Assembly (NCBI GenBank): GCA_017305135.1 | Contig: JAFKNA010000013.1 | Location: 48,135 to 112,134, forward strand | Length of the DNA stretch: 64,000 bases | DNA from: Lysobacterales bacterium | GTDB lineage: Bacteria > Pseudomonadota > Gammaproteobacteria > Xanthomonadales > Rhodanobacteraceae | Reading direction: 5' to 3' | Shown here: positions 51,905 to 58,975 of the stretch, piece after piece | Layout: the number at the start of each line of letters is the position of its first letter | Position numbering within the stretch: position 1 is the first letter of the stretch | Notes under the pieces: model-generated | Seen by the model: only the letters and a program-made list of their open reading frames with translations | What the model was told of the DNA's origin: nothing | Database searches by the model: none | Translations under genes and position numbers: made by a program

Positions 51905-52534
51905 ATGGGAATAGGTCGACGCGATTTTCTAAAAGCATTCGGCGCAACGATCGCCGCGTATGCTGCCGGTCCGCTACAGCCTGTGGTACTCGGCGGGGAG
52001 TACTACATCAACCGATCACTGGGCTTGGCATTTAGGCAACCGGTGGGCTGGAACTACATCTCGGTTAAGGAATTTCCCAAGCCTAAGCACGACCAGGTGG
52101 TAGAGGATAATCTCATTTCTGAAATGCTTTTGTCCGGCTCAGATCCGTACGTTGCAATGAGCCGGCCGAATCCAGGCAAGCCCGAGATGCTTCCCGCCTC
52201 AATGACTGCGTTCGCGGAAGACTTTTTCTTTGAGGAAGGCGAATCCCTGCCAGAGGTGCCGGCGATCATCGCGAGGGCGATGGAGTTTGTTCTCGAAGAC
52301 TATGAGCTCATCGGCCAAGGCAAGATCATTAGCCTCTCGGGCACGGAATCAGTCGAGTACTACTCCCGCTTTCGCTTTGTGACGTCTGAGTTCTCAGCCT
52401 TGACACGGCAGCGAAGCGTCGTAGGCGTCCGGCGTGGAGCAATATTTACCTTCAACTTCTTCGACTACCCGGAGATCGGTGTGGACGGGCAAGCAGACTT
52501 CAGCAGCATTCTGAGGTCTGTCACCTATGCCTGA
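51905..52534 (+). CDS. Cassette B3: Tat-exported protein, unknown
   Basis: A 209-residue protein with a textbook twin-arginine signal ('GRRDFLKAFGATIAAYAAG'), so it is folded in the cytoplasm and exported. The mature part ('SLGLAFRQPVGWNYISVKEF') resembles the lipid- or membrane-associated PsbP-like/YcgJ-type small domains only loosely. No catalytic motif is visible. The start is three bases after attC B2. Its TGA at 52532-52534 lies just before the attC. Confidence 0.7.
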   Translation: MGIGRRDFLKAFGATIAAYAAGPLQPVVLGGEYYINRSLGLAFRQPVGWNYISVKEFPKPKHDQVVEDNLISEMLLSGSDPYVAMSRPNPGKPEMLPASMTAFAEDFFFEEGESLPEVPAIIARAMEFVLEDYELIGQGKIISLSGTESVEYYSRFRFVTSEFSALTRQRSVVGVRRGAIFTFNFFDYPEIGVDGQADFSSILRSVTYA

Positions 52535-52537
52535 GCC

Positions 52538-52597
52538 ACCTAACAATTCGTCCAAGCCGACGCCGCTTCGCGGCGCGGCTTAACTCAGGTGTTAGTC
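52538..52597 (+). repeat. attC site B3
   Basis: Bounded by 'acctaac' (52538-52544) and 'gttagtc' (52591-52597). Confidence 0.92.
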
Positions 52598-52600
52598 CCC

Positions 52601-53059
52601 ATGGGTAACCTTTCGAAAACCTTGTGGCTGACGTTGATGGCTTTTGCTCCATCTGCCGAAGCCTGCCGAGATATCGTTCCTGACCAAGCAGAGATTCCGC
52701 CACATGAGAGCGTGTTTGAGGGCAGAGTCTCCGGAATTCGCTTAGACACCTACGATCGCACAGGGAGGGACCTCGACTGTGAAGGTGAGCAGGAGGATGG
52801 CGGACCCGAGTGCATCTCACATATTGCGGGAAGCCCACCTGTCATAATTTCTGCTGTGCCGCTAGAAGTTTTCAGGGGGAACATCTCCGGTGTACAGGAA
52901 GTTCAGCAGGCTGGCTGTGCCCGAGCCGACATTCAGCTCGGGGAAACTGCTATCTTCTTCGTCAAGCAAGGCGCTGGTACGGCGGTCATCGTGTGGCGTT
53001 CGCAGAACGGCGACTACGAAAGCTGGCTCAAGTGGTTCGGTCGCGATATTGGCCGCTAA
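52601..53059 (+). CDS. Cassette B4: secreted Cys-containing protein, unknown
   Basis: A 152-residue protein. A short N-terminal hydrophobic stretch ('LWLTLMAFAPSAEAC') looks like a signal peptide with cleavage at AEA or a lipobox-like end. The mature part holds five cysteines ('GRDLDCEGEQEDGGPECISH', 'QAGCARADIQLGE'), which could form disulfides outside the cytoplasm. No family is recognised. The stop lies in the attC. An overlapping frame at 52810-53076 was rejected because it crosses the attC. Confidence 0.68.
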   Translation: MGNLSKTLWLTLMAFAPSAEACRDIVPDQAEIPPHESVFEGRVSGIRLDTYDRTGRDLDCEGEQEDGGPECISHIAGSPPVIISAVPLEVFRGNISGVQEVQQAGCARADIQLGETAIFFVKQGAGTAVIVWRSQNGDYESWLKWFGRDIGR

Positions 53060-53114
53060 CAGTTCATTCAAGCTGACGCCGCTTCGCAGCGCGGCGTAAT
53101 TCAAGGTGTTAGAA
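53054..53114 (+). repeat. attC site B4
   Basis: Bounded by 'cgctaac' (53054-53060) and 'gttagaa' (53108-53114). Confidence 0.88.
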
Positions 53115-53122
53115 CTCAGAGA

Positions 53123-53617
53123 ATGAATACCCCGGCATCTGTGTTGAAGTCCTTGTTTATGGTCGTTCTCGTTGGAATTTGCTGTAGCAGCGCCTTCGCG
53201 TTGACGATCATTGTCCCGCCTCTTGAACCAGAAAAGCTGCCTGGAACCTGGATCTCACCCGTCGGCGAATTCGCGCAGGTTCGGTTTGTATTTGCTACGA
53301 GTGGCAACGGCACCTTTGTGCTCGCACCATATCGCTCCTTGGAGAGAGACGACCTTCGCGCGTATTTGGTTTCAAATGTTCGGTTGGATCAATACTCCTT
53401 ATCTTTGACTTTGCAGCCACTTAGCGGCGGCAGTTCCATCGAAGTATCTGGCCAGGCGCAGCGGGGCGAATTGACGCTCCTTCTTCCAGAGGATGCCGGA
53501 CTCTCGGATGACATTTCCGTAAGGCTCGTTCCGGAAGAAGTGGCTCGAAAGGAGATCAACGACATCGAACATCTACAAGCCGTACTTGCTGAACTCTCGA
53601 AGCGTGCTGAGTTCTAG
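53123..53617 (+). CDS. Cassette B5: secreted protein, unknown
   Basis: A 164-residue protein with a signal peptide ('LFMVVLVGICCSSAFA'). The mature part is beta-rich ('LPGTWISPVGEFAQVRFVFA', 'SLSLTLQPLSGGSSIEVSG') with a helical C-terminus ('INDIEHLQAVLAELSKRAEF'). The 'W-x-S/x-P-x-G' start is reminiscent of lipocalin-like domains, but this is weak. The stop TAG falls in a degenerate attC core. Confidence 0.65.
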   Translation: MNTPASVLKSLFMVVLVGICCSSAFALTIIVPPLEPEKLPGTWISPVGEFAQVRFVFATSGNGTFVLAPYRSLERDDLRAYLVSNVRLDQYSLSLTLQPLSGGSSIEVSGQAQRGELTLLLPEDAGLSDDISVRLVPEEVARKEINDIEHLQAVLAELSKRAEF

Positions 53618-53666
53618 CTATGCCTTCAAGCGGACGGGCTACGCCCGCCGCTTAACTCAGTTAGGC
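53612..53666 (+). repeat. attC site B5, degenerate
   Basis: The left core reads 'ttctagc' instead of ...taac, and the right side 'actcagttaggc' lacks the usual bases between 'cag' and 'gttaggc'. The stem 'cggacgggctacgcccgccg' still pairs. Confidence 0.7.
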
Positions 53667-53669
53667 CGC

Positions 53670-53697
53670 TTGTTGCGTGGTGCGCAACATGATACAG
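53670..53697 (+). promoter_or_regulatory. Candidate higBA promoter/operator
   Basis: An inverted repeat 'gttgcg' / 'cgcaac' (53672-53677, 53683-53688) next to a -10-like 'gataca' (53691-53696), just upstream of higB. Toxin-antitoxin cassettes usually carry their own promoter. Confidence 0.45.
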
Positions 53698-53704
53698 TCG
53701 CCTC

Positions 53705-53983
53705 ATGATCGAGTCGTTCCGGCACAAAGGCCTTCGGAAGCTCTTTGAGACGGGCAACGCGTCTGGGGTGCAGGCCAGTCATGCCAGGCGGCTTCGGATG
53801 CAGCTGACTGCCTTGGACACGGCGCGGACCATCGAGGACATGGATATCCCGGGGTTCCGGCTGCACCCACTCAAGGGACAGATGCGCGGACGCTGGGCGG
53901 TAACGGTCAACGGCAATTGGCGGCTGACGTTTGAGTTCCGGGACGGGAACGCTTACGTCCTTGATTATGAGGACTATCACTGA
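53705..53983 (+). CDS. higB: Cassette B6: HigB-type toxin (RelE superfamily)
   Basis: A 92-residue protein. 'SFRHKGLRKLFETGNASGVQ', 'LRMQLTALDTARTIEDMDIP', 'LKGQMRGRWAVTVNGNWRLT' and the C-terminal 'DYEDYH' are the HigB/RelE-type mRNA interferase signature. The toxin gene comes first, as is typical for higBA. The TGA overlaps the ATG of the antitoxin. Cassette-borne higBA pairs are thought to stabilise arrays by post-segregational killing. Confidence 0.92.
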   Translation: MIESFRHKGLRKLFETGNASGVQASHARRLRMQLTALDTARTIEDMDIPGFRLHPLKGQMRGRWAVTVNGNWRLTFEFRDGNAYVLDYEDYH

Positions 53984-54276
53984 TGGCCATGTACAACCCT
54001 CCCCATCCTGGCGAGTTCATCACTGACATCTATCTTGAGCCGAACGGCATCAGCGGCCGCGAGTTGGCGGAAAAGCTGGATGTGGCTGCTTCTACTCTCA
54101 GCAGGATTCTCAAGGGCTCCAGCCGGGTTACCCCCGAGATGGCGCTCCGTCTTTCCAAGGCAATTGGGCGTTCTCCGGAGAGCTGGCTCGCCATGCAGGA
54201 CACGCATGATCTGTGGGTAGCCCGGCAACATGTTGACCTCAAGCGGGTGCGCAAACTTGAGCTGGCCGCGGCCTAA
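53983..54276 (+). CDS. higA: Cassette B6: HigA-type antitoxin
   Basis: A 97-residue XRE-family DNA-binding protein. 'NPPHPGEFITDIYLEPNGIS' followed by the helix-turn-helix 'ELAEKLDVAASTLSRILKG' and 'TPEMALRLSKAIGRSPESWL' is the classic HigA pattern. It neutralises HigB and represses the operon. The start could be ATG 53983 or 53989. The stop lies in the attC. Confidence 0.93.
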   Translation: MAMYNPPHPGEFITDIYLEPNGISGRELAEKLDVAASTLSRILKGSSRVTPEMALRLSKAIGRSPESWLAMQDTHDLWVARQHVDLKRVRKLELAAA

Positions 54277-54329
54277 CAAGTCATTCAAGCCGACGCTGCT
54301 TCGCAGCGCGGCTTAACTCAGCGGCAGGC
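54271..54329 (+). repeat. attC site B6, right core degenerate
   Basis: The left core 'gcctaac' and the stem are canonical. The right core reads 'ggcaggc' instead of 'gttaggc'. Confidence 0.8.
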
Positions 54330-54697
54330 ATGCTCATAAGTATCCTCTTCGCGCTCTCCGCCGTTCCACCTTCCGCAGCGGCCACTTGCTCCCTGCCACC
54401 GGATCCCCTCATGGCAGTCAAGTCAACACTTTACGTTACGTCGCTGAACTTCCCCACGAGGAGGTACTCGTGGTCATTGCAACTACGGTGTCGCCGGAAG
54501 GGCGAGTGTTGTCCGCGGAAGTGGAGTGCCATACCGGTGAAGGGCCCGGGCCGGCTTGGGCAGCGCTCAATGCGGTGAAGGATTGGACTTTTTTCCCAGC
54601 AGAGCACACATATCACGGAAAAGTAGTTGTCTGGATCGCTCCTAACCGCACGTCTAACAGTTCATTCAAGCCGATGCCGCTTCGCGCCGTGGGCTAA
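54330..54697 (+). pseudogene. Cassette B7: small secreted protein, frameshifted
   Basis: The frame from ATG 54330 gives a signal peptide ('LISILFALSAVPPSAAATC') and a few mature residues. A second frame carries the rest ('VLVVIATTVSPEGRVLSAEV', 'AWAALNAVKDWTFFPAEHTY'), whose 'SPEGRV...A...W.F.PA' pattern recalls the TonB C-terminal fold. The frames switch near 54420-54440, so one base is gained or lost. The second frame reads across the attC and ends at 54697 with an attC-encoded tail (SFKPMPLR). Confidence 0.55.
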
Positions 54698-54711
54698 CCC
54701 AAATGTTAGGC
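54652..54711 (+). repeat. attC site B7
   Basis: Bounded by 'gtctaac' (54652-54658) and 'gttaggc' (54705-54711). Stem mismatches are more frequent ('gcgccgtgggctaaccc'). Confidence 0.85.
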
Positions 54712-54727
54712 GCCACAGGGGATATTT

Positions 54728-55297
54728 GTGTTTCTCAAACGACTCTTTCTAGTTTTTTCGCTCGCGCTATTGGCATTGCCACTTACTGCATGGTCGTTCG
54801 CAAAGCCATTGCGCCTACTTGCACCAGAGTTCAACGGCGTCACCTGCTTTGAATCCGTGTGCGTGGACGATAGAAGCCGTATGGGCGAGGCTAAAGCTCT
54901 ATATCAGTCGGCACACAAGCATGTTAGTGACAAGCTCACTCCATTGACAGATCACCCCGTAATGGTGTTTTGCTCTACCCTGGATTGCTATAAGTCATTT
55001 GGCGGTGGAGCAGAACGAGCGATTACCTATCCTAAGCTGGGTTCATTAATCGCGCCCAGTTCATGGGCGCCGCACTTTGCCCGTCATGAGCTTATACATG
55101 CGCTGCAGGCCCAGGAGCTCGGGGCTGTGCGCATGATGCGTGGACCACCTTGGTTCCGGGAAGGTATGGCCTATTCTGTGAGTGAGCCGCCGAGCCACGA
55201 TATGCCTCCCCAGTTTCAGGGCTATCGGACTCAGTATGAGTCATGGGCAGCAAGCATAGAAACAACAGAACTTTGGTCGGCGGCCCGTACGTTGTAG
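54728..55297 (+). CDS. Cassette B8: secreted HEXXH metallopeptidase-like protein
   Basis: A 189-residue protein with a signal peptide ('LFLVFSLALLALPLTAWSFA'). 'HFARHELIHALQAQELG' holds a zinc-binding HELIH. 'PPWFREGMAYSVSEP' about 30 residues later supplies the Glu expected as third ligand in gluzincins. A cysteine pair ('VTCFESVCVDD') lies near the mature N-terminus. It probably acts in the periplasm; the substrate is unknown. The start is GTG 54728, 16 bases after the attC core. Confidence 0.72.
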   Translation: MFLKRLFLVFSLALLALPLTAWSFAKPLRLLAPEFNGVTCFESVCVDDRSRMGEAKALYQSAHKHVSDKLTPLTDHPVMVFCSTLDCYKSFGGGAERAITYPKLGSLIAPSSWAPHFARHELIHALQAQELGAVRMMRGPPWFREGMAYSVSEPPSHDMPPQFQGYRTQYESWAASIETTELWSAARTL

Positions 55298-55303
55298 AGT
55301 GGC

Positions 55304-55361
55304 GCCTAACAGTTCGTTCGAGCCGGACCCACTTCGCGGCTCGGCTTAGCTCAGGTGCCCG
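55304..55361 (+). repeat. attC site B8, right core lost
   Basis: The left core 'gcctaac' (55304-55310) and the stem are recognisable. The right end reads 'caggtgcccg' with no GTTRRRY. Confidence 0.7.
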
Positions 55362-55366
55362 CCTTT

Positions 55367-55759
55367 ATGAAACGATGGTTTCTCTATCCACTTATGGCGT
55401 CGTTGGTAACGGCACTTTTGTGTGTCTTTATCAATCTTCCGCTTGGCTGGTCGACGCTCGTTGCAGTTATAGGCTTGCCCATCATGGGTACATTCATCAC
55501 GTTCGACGATGACCTTCCTGGCGGCTGGGCGAATCCTGACGGAACAGCAGCTCCAGCCTGGGAGACACTAGAGTTCTGGAGCCAATTGCTTGCTGGCCTA
55601 ACTGTAGTCTCGGCCACATTTTCCATTCAAGTTCACTTTTCGACGCCATTACTACCTCGCCTTATTGCGCTTGCGTTGGTTTCGGCGACGCTCTCAGCTT
55701 GCTTGTTCTATCGGGCGGCTCACAATGCACGCGATCGAGGTGCTCAGTACGACGGCTAA
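55367..55759 (+). CDS. Cassette B9: small membrane protein, unknown
   Basis: A 130-residue protein with about four membrane helices, including 'FLYPLMASLVTALLCVFINL', 'LVAVIGLPIMGTFITF' and 'LIALALVSATLSACLFY'. A conserved-looking acidic loop 'FDDDLPGGWANPDG' faces one side. No family is recognised. ATG 55367 was chosen; a GTG at 55355 inside the attC is possible. Confidence 0.65.
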   Translation: MKRWFLYPLMASLVTALLCVFINLPLGWSTLVAVIGLPIMGTFITFDDDLPGGWANPDGTAAPAWETLEFWSQLLAGLTVVSATFSIQVHFSTPLLPRLIALALVSATLSACLFYRAAHNARDRGAQYDG

Positions 55760-55814
55760 TAGTTCATCCAAGCGGGCGCGAAAAGTTACGTGCCGCTTGA
55801 CTCAGGTGTCAGCC
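55754..55814 (+). repeat. attC site B9, degenerate
   Basis: 'ggctaatagttcatccaagc' and 'cttgactcaggtgtcagcc' are altered versions of the two attC halves; the centre no longer pairs well. Confidence 0.65.
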
Positions 55815-55899
55815 AGCACAAGGCGCGTCATTCCAGAATCGAGGGCTTCAACAGGTTGCGAAGGCGCCGGGTTTCGGCAGTCGTCGAGGCAATGACTTG

Positions 55900-56070
55900 T
55901 TGTTCAGGGAAACTCTGAACAAGTCGTCACTCCCGCGAAAGCGGGAGTCCAAGTTGCTGTTTTCAATGGATGCCCGCTTTCGCGGGCATGACGTCGAGAG
56001 ACTTGTTCAGAGTTTTCTCGGAGATTCCATGAAGCAAGATGGATCCCGGCTTTCGCCGAGATGACATCAA
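55900..56070. repeat. REP-like palindromes (intergenic 55815-56139)
   Basis: The 325-base gap holds no gene. Hairpins 'actcccgcgaaagcgggagt' (55929-55948), 'atgcccgctttcgcgggcat' (55970-55989) and an imperfect one at 56044-56061 are linked by 'acttgttcag' sequences. The first two mirror the pair at 11019-11144 in opposite orientation. Confidence 0.8.
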
Positions 56071-56139
56071 AGGCAGGCTTGTTCGGAGTTCCTGAAGCAT
56101 CAGGGCCCTTCAACCATCAGCCGCAAAGGAAGAAGCCCC

Positions 56140-56481
56140 ATGGCCAAATACCTGATCTCCTTCCCCAGCGCGGCGATGGTGGTGCCGGACGGTGAATGGG
56201 CCGTGGTGGTGCGCGACTCGCACGACGTGATCGCCGAGGCCAAGGCCGCCGGCGTCTACGTCTTTGGCGGCGGCATCGACGAAGGCGTTGCGCCCGTGCT
56301 GGTTTCGGCCGACGGCACGGTCGCCGAGGGCGGCTACCCGTGGGCGCCCTCGCTCAACGGCGGCTTTACCGTGCTCGAGCTCTCCTCGCGCGAAGAGGCG
56401 GTCGCGTGGGCCGCGCGCATTGCGAAGGCGTGCCGCTGCGACCAGGAGCTGCGTGTCTTCGGGTATGACCCGGAGTCCTGA
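56140..56481 (+). CDS. YCII-related domain protein
   Basis: A 113-residue protein. 'YLISFPSAAMVVPDGEWAVV' opens and 'WAPSLNGGFTVLELSSREEA' followed by 'VAWAARIAKACRCDQELRVF' closes a YCII-like ferredoxin fold. The DGPF motif of the ECF42-linked relatives at 13068-13952 is not present. It lies between two decayed attC sites, so it may be an old cassette gene that has become part of the chromosome. Role unknown. Confidence 0.72.
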   Translation: MAKYLISFPSAAMVVPDGEWAVVVRDSHDVIAEAKAAGVYVFGGGIDEGVAPVLVSADGTVAEGGYPWAPSLNGGFTVLELSSREEAVAWAARIAKACRCDQELRVFGYDPES

Positions 56482-56511
56482 CTGCGGCGCGGAAATGGGA
56501 TAGAAAGTGCG

Positions 56512-56569
56512 GCTGACCCATCAATCCAGGCCGATGTCGCCGGGCGGCGCGGCCCCTCAGGCGTTACGA
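56512..56569 (+). repeat. Strongly decayed attC-like site
   Basis: 'caatccaggccgatgtcgcc' and 'gcggcgcggc...ctcaggcgtta' line up with a canonical attC along most of its length, but both core sites are altered ('gctgacc', 'gttacga'). Confidence 0.5.
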
Positions 56570-56576
56570 GCGAGCA

Positions 56577-56957
56577 ATGGACCCGGAATCCGAAATCACC
56601 GCGCTGGAAGAGCAGTTGCGGGTGGCGATGTTGCGTAGCGATCTCGACGCCCTGGATGCCCTGATCGCGGACGAATTGCTGTTCGTGGCACCGGATGGCT
56701 CCATCCTCGGCAAGGCGGGAGACCTCGAGCTGCATCGTTCGGGAGCCCAGCGGATCTCACGACTGGACTTTGCCGATCTGCGCGTTCGCGCCTACGAAGG
56801 AGTCGCTGCGACCACCGTGGTCGCGCGGGTGGAAGGAACGCTCGATGAGCAGCCGTTCTCCGGCCAATTCAGGTACTTGCGTACGTGGGCCAGAACCGGA
56901 GCAGGCTGGCAGGTGATTGCGGGCGCTGCCTGTTTGATGACGAGCCCCGGATCATGA
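56577..56957 (+). CDS. SnoaL/DUF4440-like (NTF2 fold) protein
   Basis: A 126-residue protein. 'ITALEEQLRVAMLRSDLDAL' and 'DALIADELLFVAPDGSILGK' begin, and 'RTWARTGAGWQVIAGAACL' ends, the cone-shaped NTF2-like fold of DUF4440. Members bind small ligands or act as weak enzymes; nothing here fixes the role. It starts eight bases after the decayed attC, the usual cassette spacing, and has no attC behind it. Confidence 0.75.
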   Translation: MDPESEITALEEQLRVAMLRSDLDALDALIADELLFVAPDGSILGKAGDLELHRSGAQRISRLDFADLRVRAYEGVAATTVVARVEGTLDEQPFSGQFRYLRTWARTGAGWQVIAGAACLMTSPGS

Positions 56958-57057
56958 GTATGCGCAGACGTTCCCGCTCGCAGGCGCGCGACTCGGGAAA
57001 CCAGTTCCCGGCGACGGGCCACGGGCGGGCACCGCTCGATCCACTGGAGCAAGCCAC

Positions 57058-57438
57058 ATGAAAAGGGTGACGGGTATCGGCGGCATCTTCTTCAAGTCTC
57101 CGGATCCCCGACGGCTGGGCGCGTGGTACCGGGACCATCTTGGGCTGGACGTGCAGGATTGGAGTGGCGCAGTGTTCCAATGGGGCGGCCCGGGCGGCGA
57201 GCCGGGGATGACCATCTGGAGTGTGTTCGCCCAGGACGCAACGAAGATGGAGCCGAGCTCCGCTCCCTTCATGATCAACTTCCGCGTGGATGATCTGGAC
57301 GCGCTCCTGGACGCGCTGCGCACGGAGGGCTGCCACGTACTGGACGAGACGGAGTCGTCCAGCTTCGGCAAATTCGCCTGGGTGATCGACCCGGACGGAA
57401 ACAAGGTCGAGCTGTGGGAGCCGCCGGCGGGTCAGTGA
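57058..57438 (+). CDS. VOC family protein (glyoxalase-like)
   Basis: A 126-residue protein. 'KRVTGIGGIFFKSPDPRRLG' and 'WYRDHLGLDVQDW' form the first module. 'FMINFRVDDLDALLDALRTE' and 'WVIDPDGNKVELWEP' form the second, with the Glu metal ligand at the end. The substrate is unknown. It stands alone, about 100 bases after the DUF4440 gene. Confidence 0.85.
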   Translation: MKRVTGIGGIFFKSPDPRRLGAWYRDHLGLDVQDWSGAVFQWGGPGGEPGMTIWSVFAQDATKMEPSSAPFMINFRVDDLDALLDALRTEGCHVLDETESSSFGKFAWVIDPDGNKVELWEPPAGQ

Positions 57439-57525
57439 TCGTGTGGCCCGGCTCGTCACCCGCGGGCGTGGCTGGAGACATGGGCCTGGCTTCCATCGTC
57501 GATCCCGTTCATCGATCATCCCGCC

Positions 57526-57696
57526 ATGACCCCCAACGCCGGACCTGCGCACGACAGTCGAGCGGGCGGTGGCGGCCGGGCCGAAATCCTCCGACCCGTC
57601 GCGCACGCCAACGGAACGGGTTTCGCGCACCTGGCGGATCTCTACGGTAACGTGCTCCTGCACGTCGAACTGCCGCCGGCCACCCGCAGCTCCTGA
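57526..57696 (+). CDS. Possible small ORF or gene remnant
   Basis: A 56-codon frame from ATG 57526. Its C-terminal part 'FAHLADLYGNVLLHVEL' vaguely recalls the end of a VOC protein, which would make it a remnant. There is no strong ribosome site. The surrounding 57439-57706 otherwise shows nothing. Low confidence. Confidence 0.2.
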   Translation: MTPNAGPAHDSRAGGGGRAEILRPVAHANGTGFAHLADLYGNVLLHVELPPATRSS

Positions 57697-57706
57697 GCCG
57701 ACACTC

Positions 57707-58438
57707 ATGCCTGAAGCCATCTACGACACCCTCGGCATCGACTACGCCCGCTATCGCCGGCCGGAGCCGCGCATTGCGGCGATGCTCGACGCCGCCATCG
57801 GAGCGGCGCGCTCCGCGGTGAACGTGGGCGCCGGCGCGGGCTCGTACGAGCCTTCCGGCATCGATCTCGTCGCGGTCGAGCCATCGGCGGAAATGGTGCG
57901 CCAGCGTGCGTCCAGCGCGCCGGTGGTGCGCGCCATGGCCGAGGATCTTCCCTTCCCGGATCGCGCATTCGATGCGGCGATCGCCATCCTGACCCTGCAT
58001 CACTGGCGCGACTGGCGGCGCGGCTTGCGCGAGATGCGCCGTGTCGCCCGTGGCCGGATCGTCCTGCTCACCTGGGATCCCGGGCATCCGGGCTTCTGGC
58101 TCACCGAGCAGTACTTTCCGGGCATCCTGGCGACGGATCGGCGGATCATGCCGCCGGTCGCGGCGATCGCCGAGGTGCTCGGCCCGCTCGAGGTGCGGCC
58201 GGTACCGATTCCCGGCGATTGCACGGACGGGTTCCTGGGCGCGTATTGGGCCCGGCCGGAGCGCTATCTCGACAGCGGCGCGCGCCAGGCGATCTCGACC
58301 TTTTCGAAGATCCCGGATGTGGAGGCCGGCCTGGAGCAACTCGCCGCGGACCTGCGCAGCGGGGCTTGGCAGGAGCGGAACGGGGCGCTCCTCGGCGCGT
58401 CCGAACTGGACCTGGGATACCGGGTGCTGATCGCCTGA
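57707..58438 (+). CDS. Class I SAM-dependent methyltransferase
   Basis: A 243-residue protein. The SAM-binding loop is 'AVNVGAGAGSYEPSGIDLVA', followed by the acidic ribose contact in 'AVEPSAEM', 'ALPFPD'-like 'EDLPFPDRAFDAAIAI' and 'LTLHHWRDWRRGLREMRRVA', the UbiE/Methyltransf_11 layout. The substrate is unknown. The ATG at 57707 was chosen because the family N-terminus ('YDTLGIDYARYRRPEPRI') follows directly. Confidence 0.85.
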   Translation: MPEAIYDTLGIDYARYRRPEPRIAAMLDAAIGAARSAVNVGAGAGSYEPSGIDLVAVEPSAEMVRQRASSAPVVRAMAEDLPFPDRAFDAAIAILTLHHWRDWRRGLREMRRVARGRIVLLTWDPGHPGFWLTEQYFPGILATDRRIMPPVAAIAEVLGPLEVRPVPIPGDCTDGFLGAYWARPERYLDSGARQAISTFSKIPDVEAGLEQLAADLRSGAWQERNGALLGASELDLGYRVLIA

Positions 58439-58483
58439 GCGGCTCGGGACGCAGGCTTCGGAAGATGGCATCACGAACCTTCC

Positions 58484-58975
58484 GTGCAGCGAGCCCGCAT
58501 GGCGCAGCGCCCTGAACTGCTGCGGCGCCTGCTGCGCGCGAAGGACCGGATGGACGGCGCGTCCCACGAGGCCTGGCCGGTGCGCCGGCTGGCGCGGGTG
58601 AGCGCCGTTTCGCCTGCGTACTTCGCGCGCTCGTTCAAGCGCGCTTTCGGCCTGCCGCCGCACCGCTACCTGCTGACCCGCCGCATCGAGCGCGCGCTGG
58701 CCCTGCTTCGCGATACCGGACTGCCGGTCACGGAGATCGCCTTCCAGACCGGCTGGAAGAGCCTCGGCACCTTCGGGCGCATCTTCCGCGACATCACGGG
58801 CGAGAGCCCGGGCGGGTTCCGGGCGCGCATGCGTTCGTCGCCGCCGGCGCGGGAACAGGTGCCGGAGTGCGTCGTGCGAGCGGCGCTGCGGCCCGACCTC
58901 ACGAGCGCAGTTTCGGAGAAGCGGCGCACGCAGCCCGCGGCGAGAATGAAGCCTCAACCGATGGAGATCCCATGA
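58484..58975 (+). CDS. AraC family transcriptional regulator
   Basis: A 163-residue protein consisting mainly of the two helix-turn-helix units of AraC: 'VRRLARVSAVSPAYFARSFK' and 'VTEIAFQTGWKSLGTFGRIF', ending with the conserved 'DITGESPGGFR'. It lacks a large sensor domain. The C-terminal ~45 residues are low-complexity. The start is GTG 58484 or ATG 58499. Its stop overlaps the start of a VOC gene, a common AraC-VOC pairing, suggesting it regulates that gene. Confidence 0.85.
   Translation: MQRARMAQRPELLRRLLRAKDRMDGASHEAWPVRRLARVSAVSPAYFARSFKRAFGLPPHRYLLTRRIERALALLRDTGLPVTEIAFQTGWKSLGTFGRIFRDITGESPGGFRARMRSSPPAREQVPECVVRAALRPDLTSAVSEKRRTQPAARMKPQPMEIP

Noticed and set aside
52810-53076. 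An 88-codon frame overlapping cassette B4
   Set aside because: It overlaps the signal-peptide protein in another frame and crosses the attC; its composition is not protein-like.
54386-54697. B7 second frame as a stand-alone TonB-like gene
   Set aside because: Its start would lie inside the signal-peptide frame of the same cassette, and it has no export signal of its own. A frameshifted single gene fits better.
498-55814. Regularly recurring ~60-base repeats taken as a CRISPR array
   Set aside because: The repeats are imperfect palindromes with integron core sites, spaced by whole genes of 200-800 bases. No short uniform spacers and no cas genes are present.
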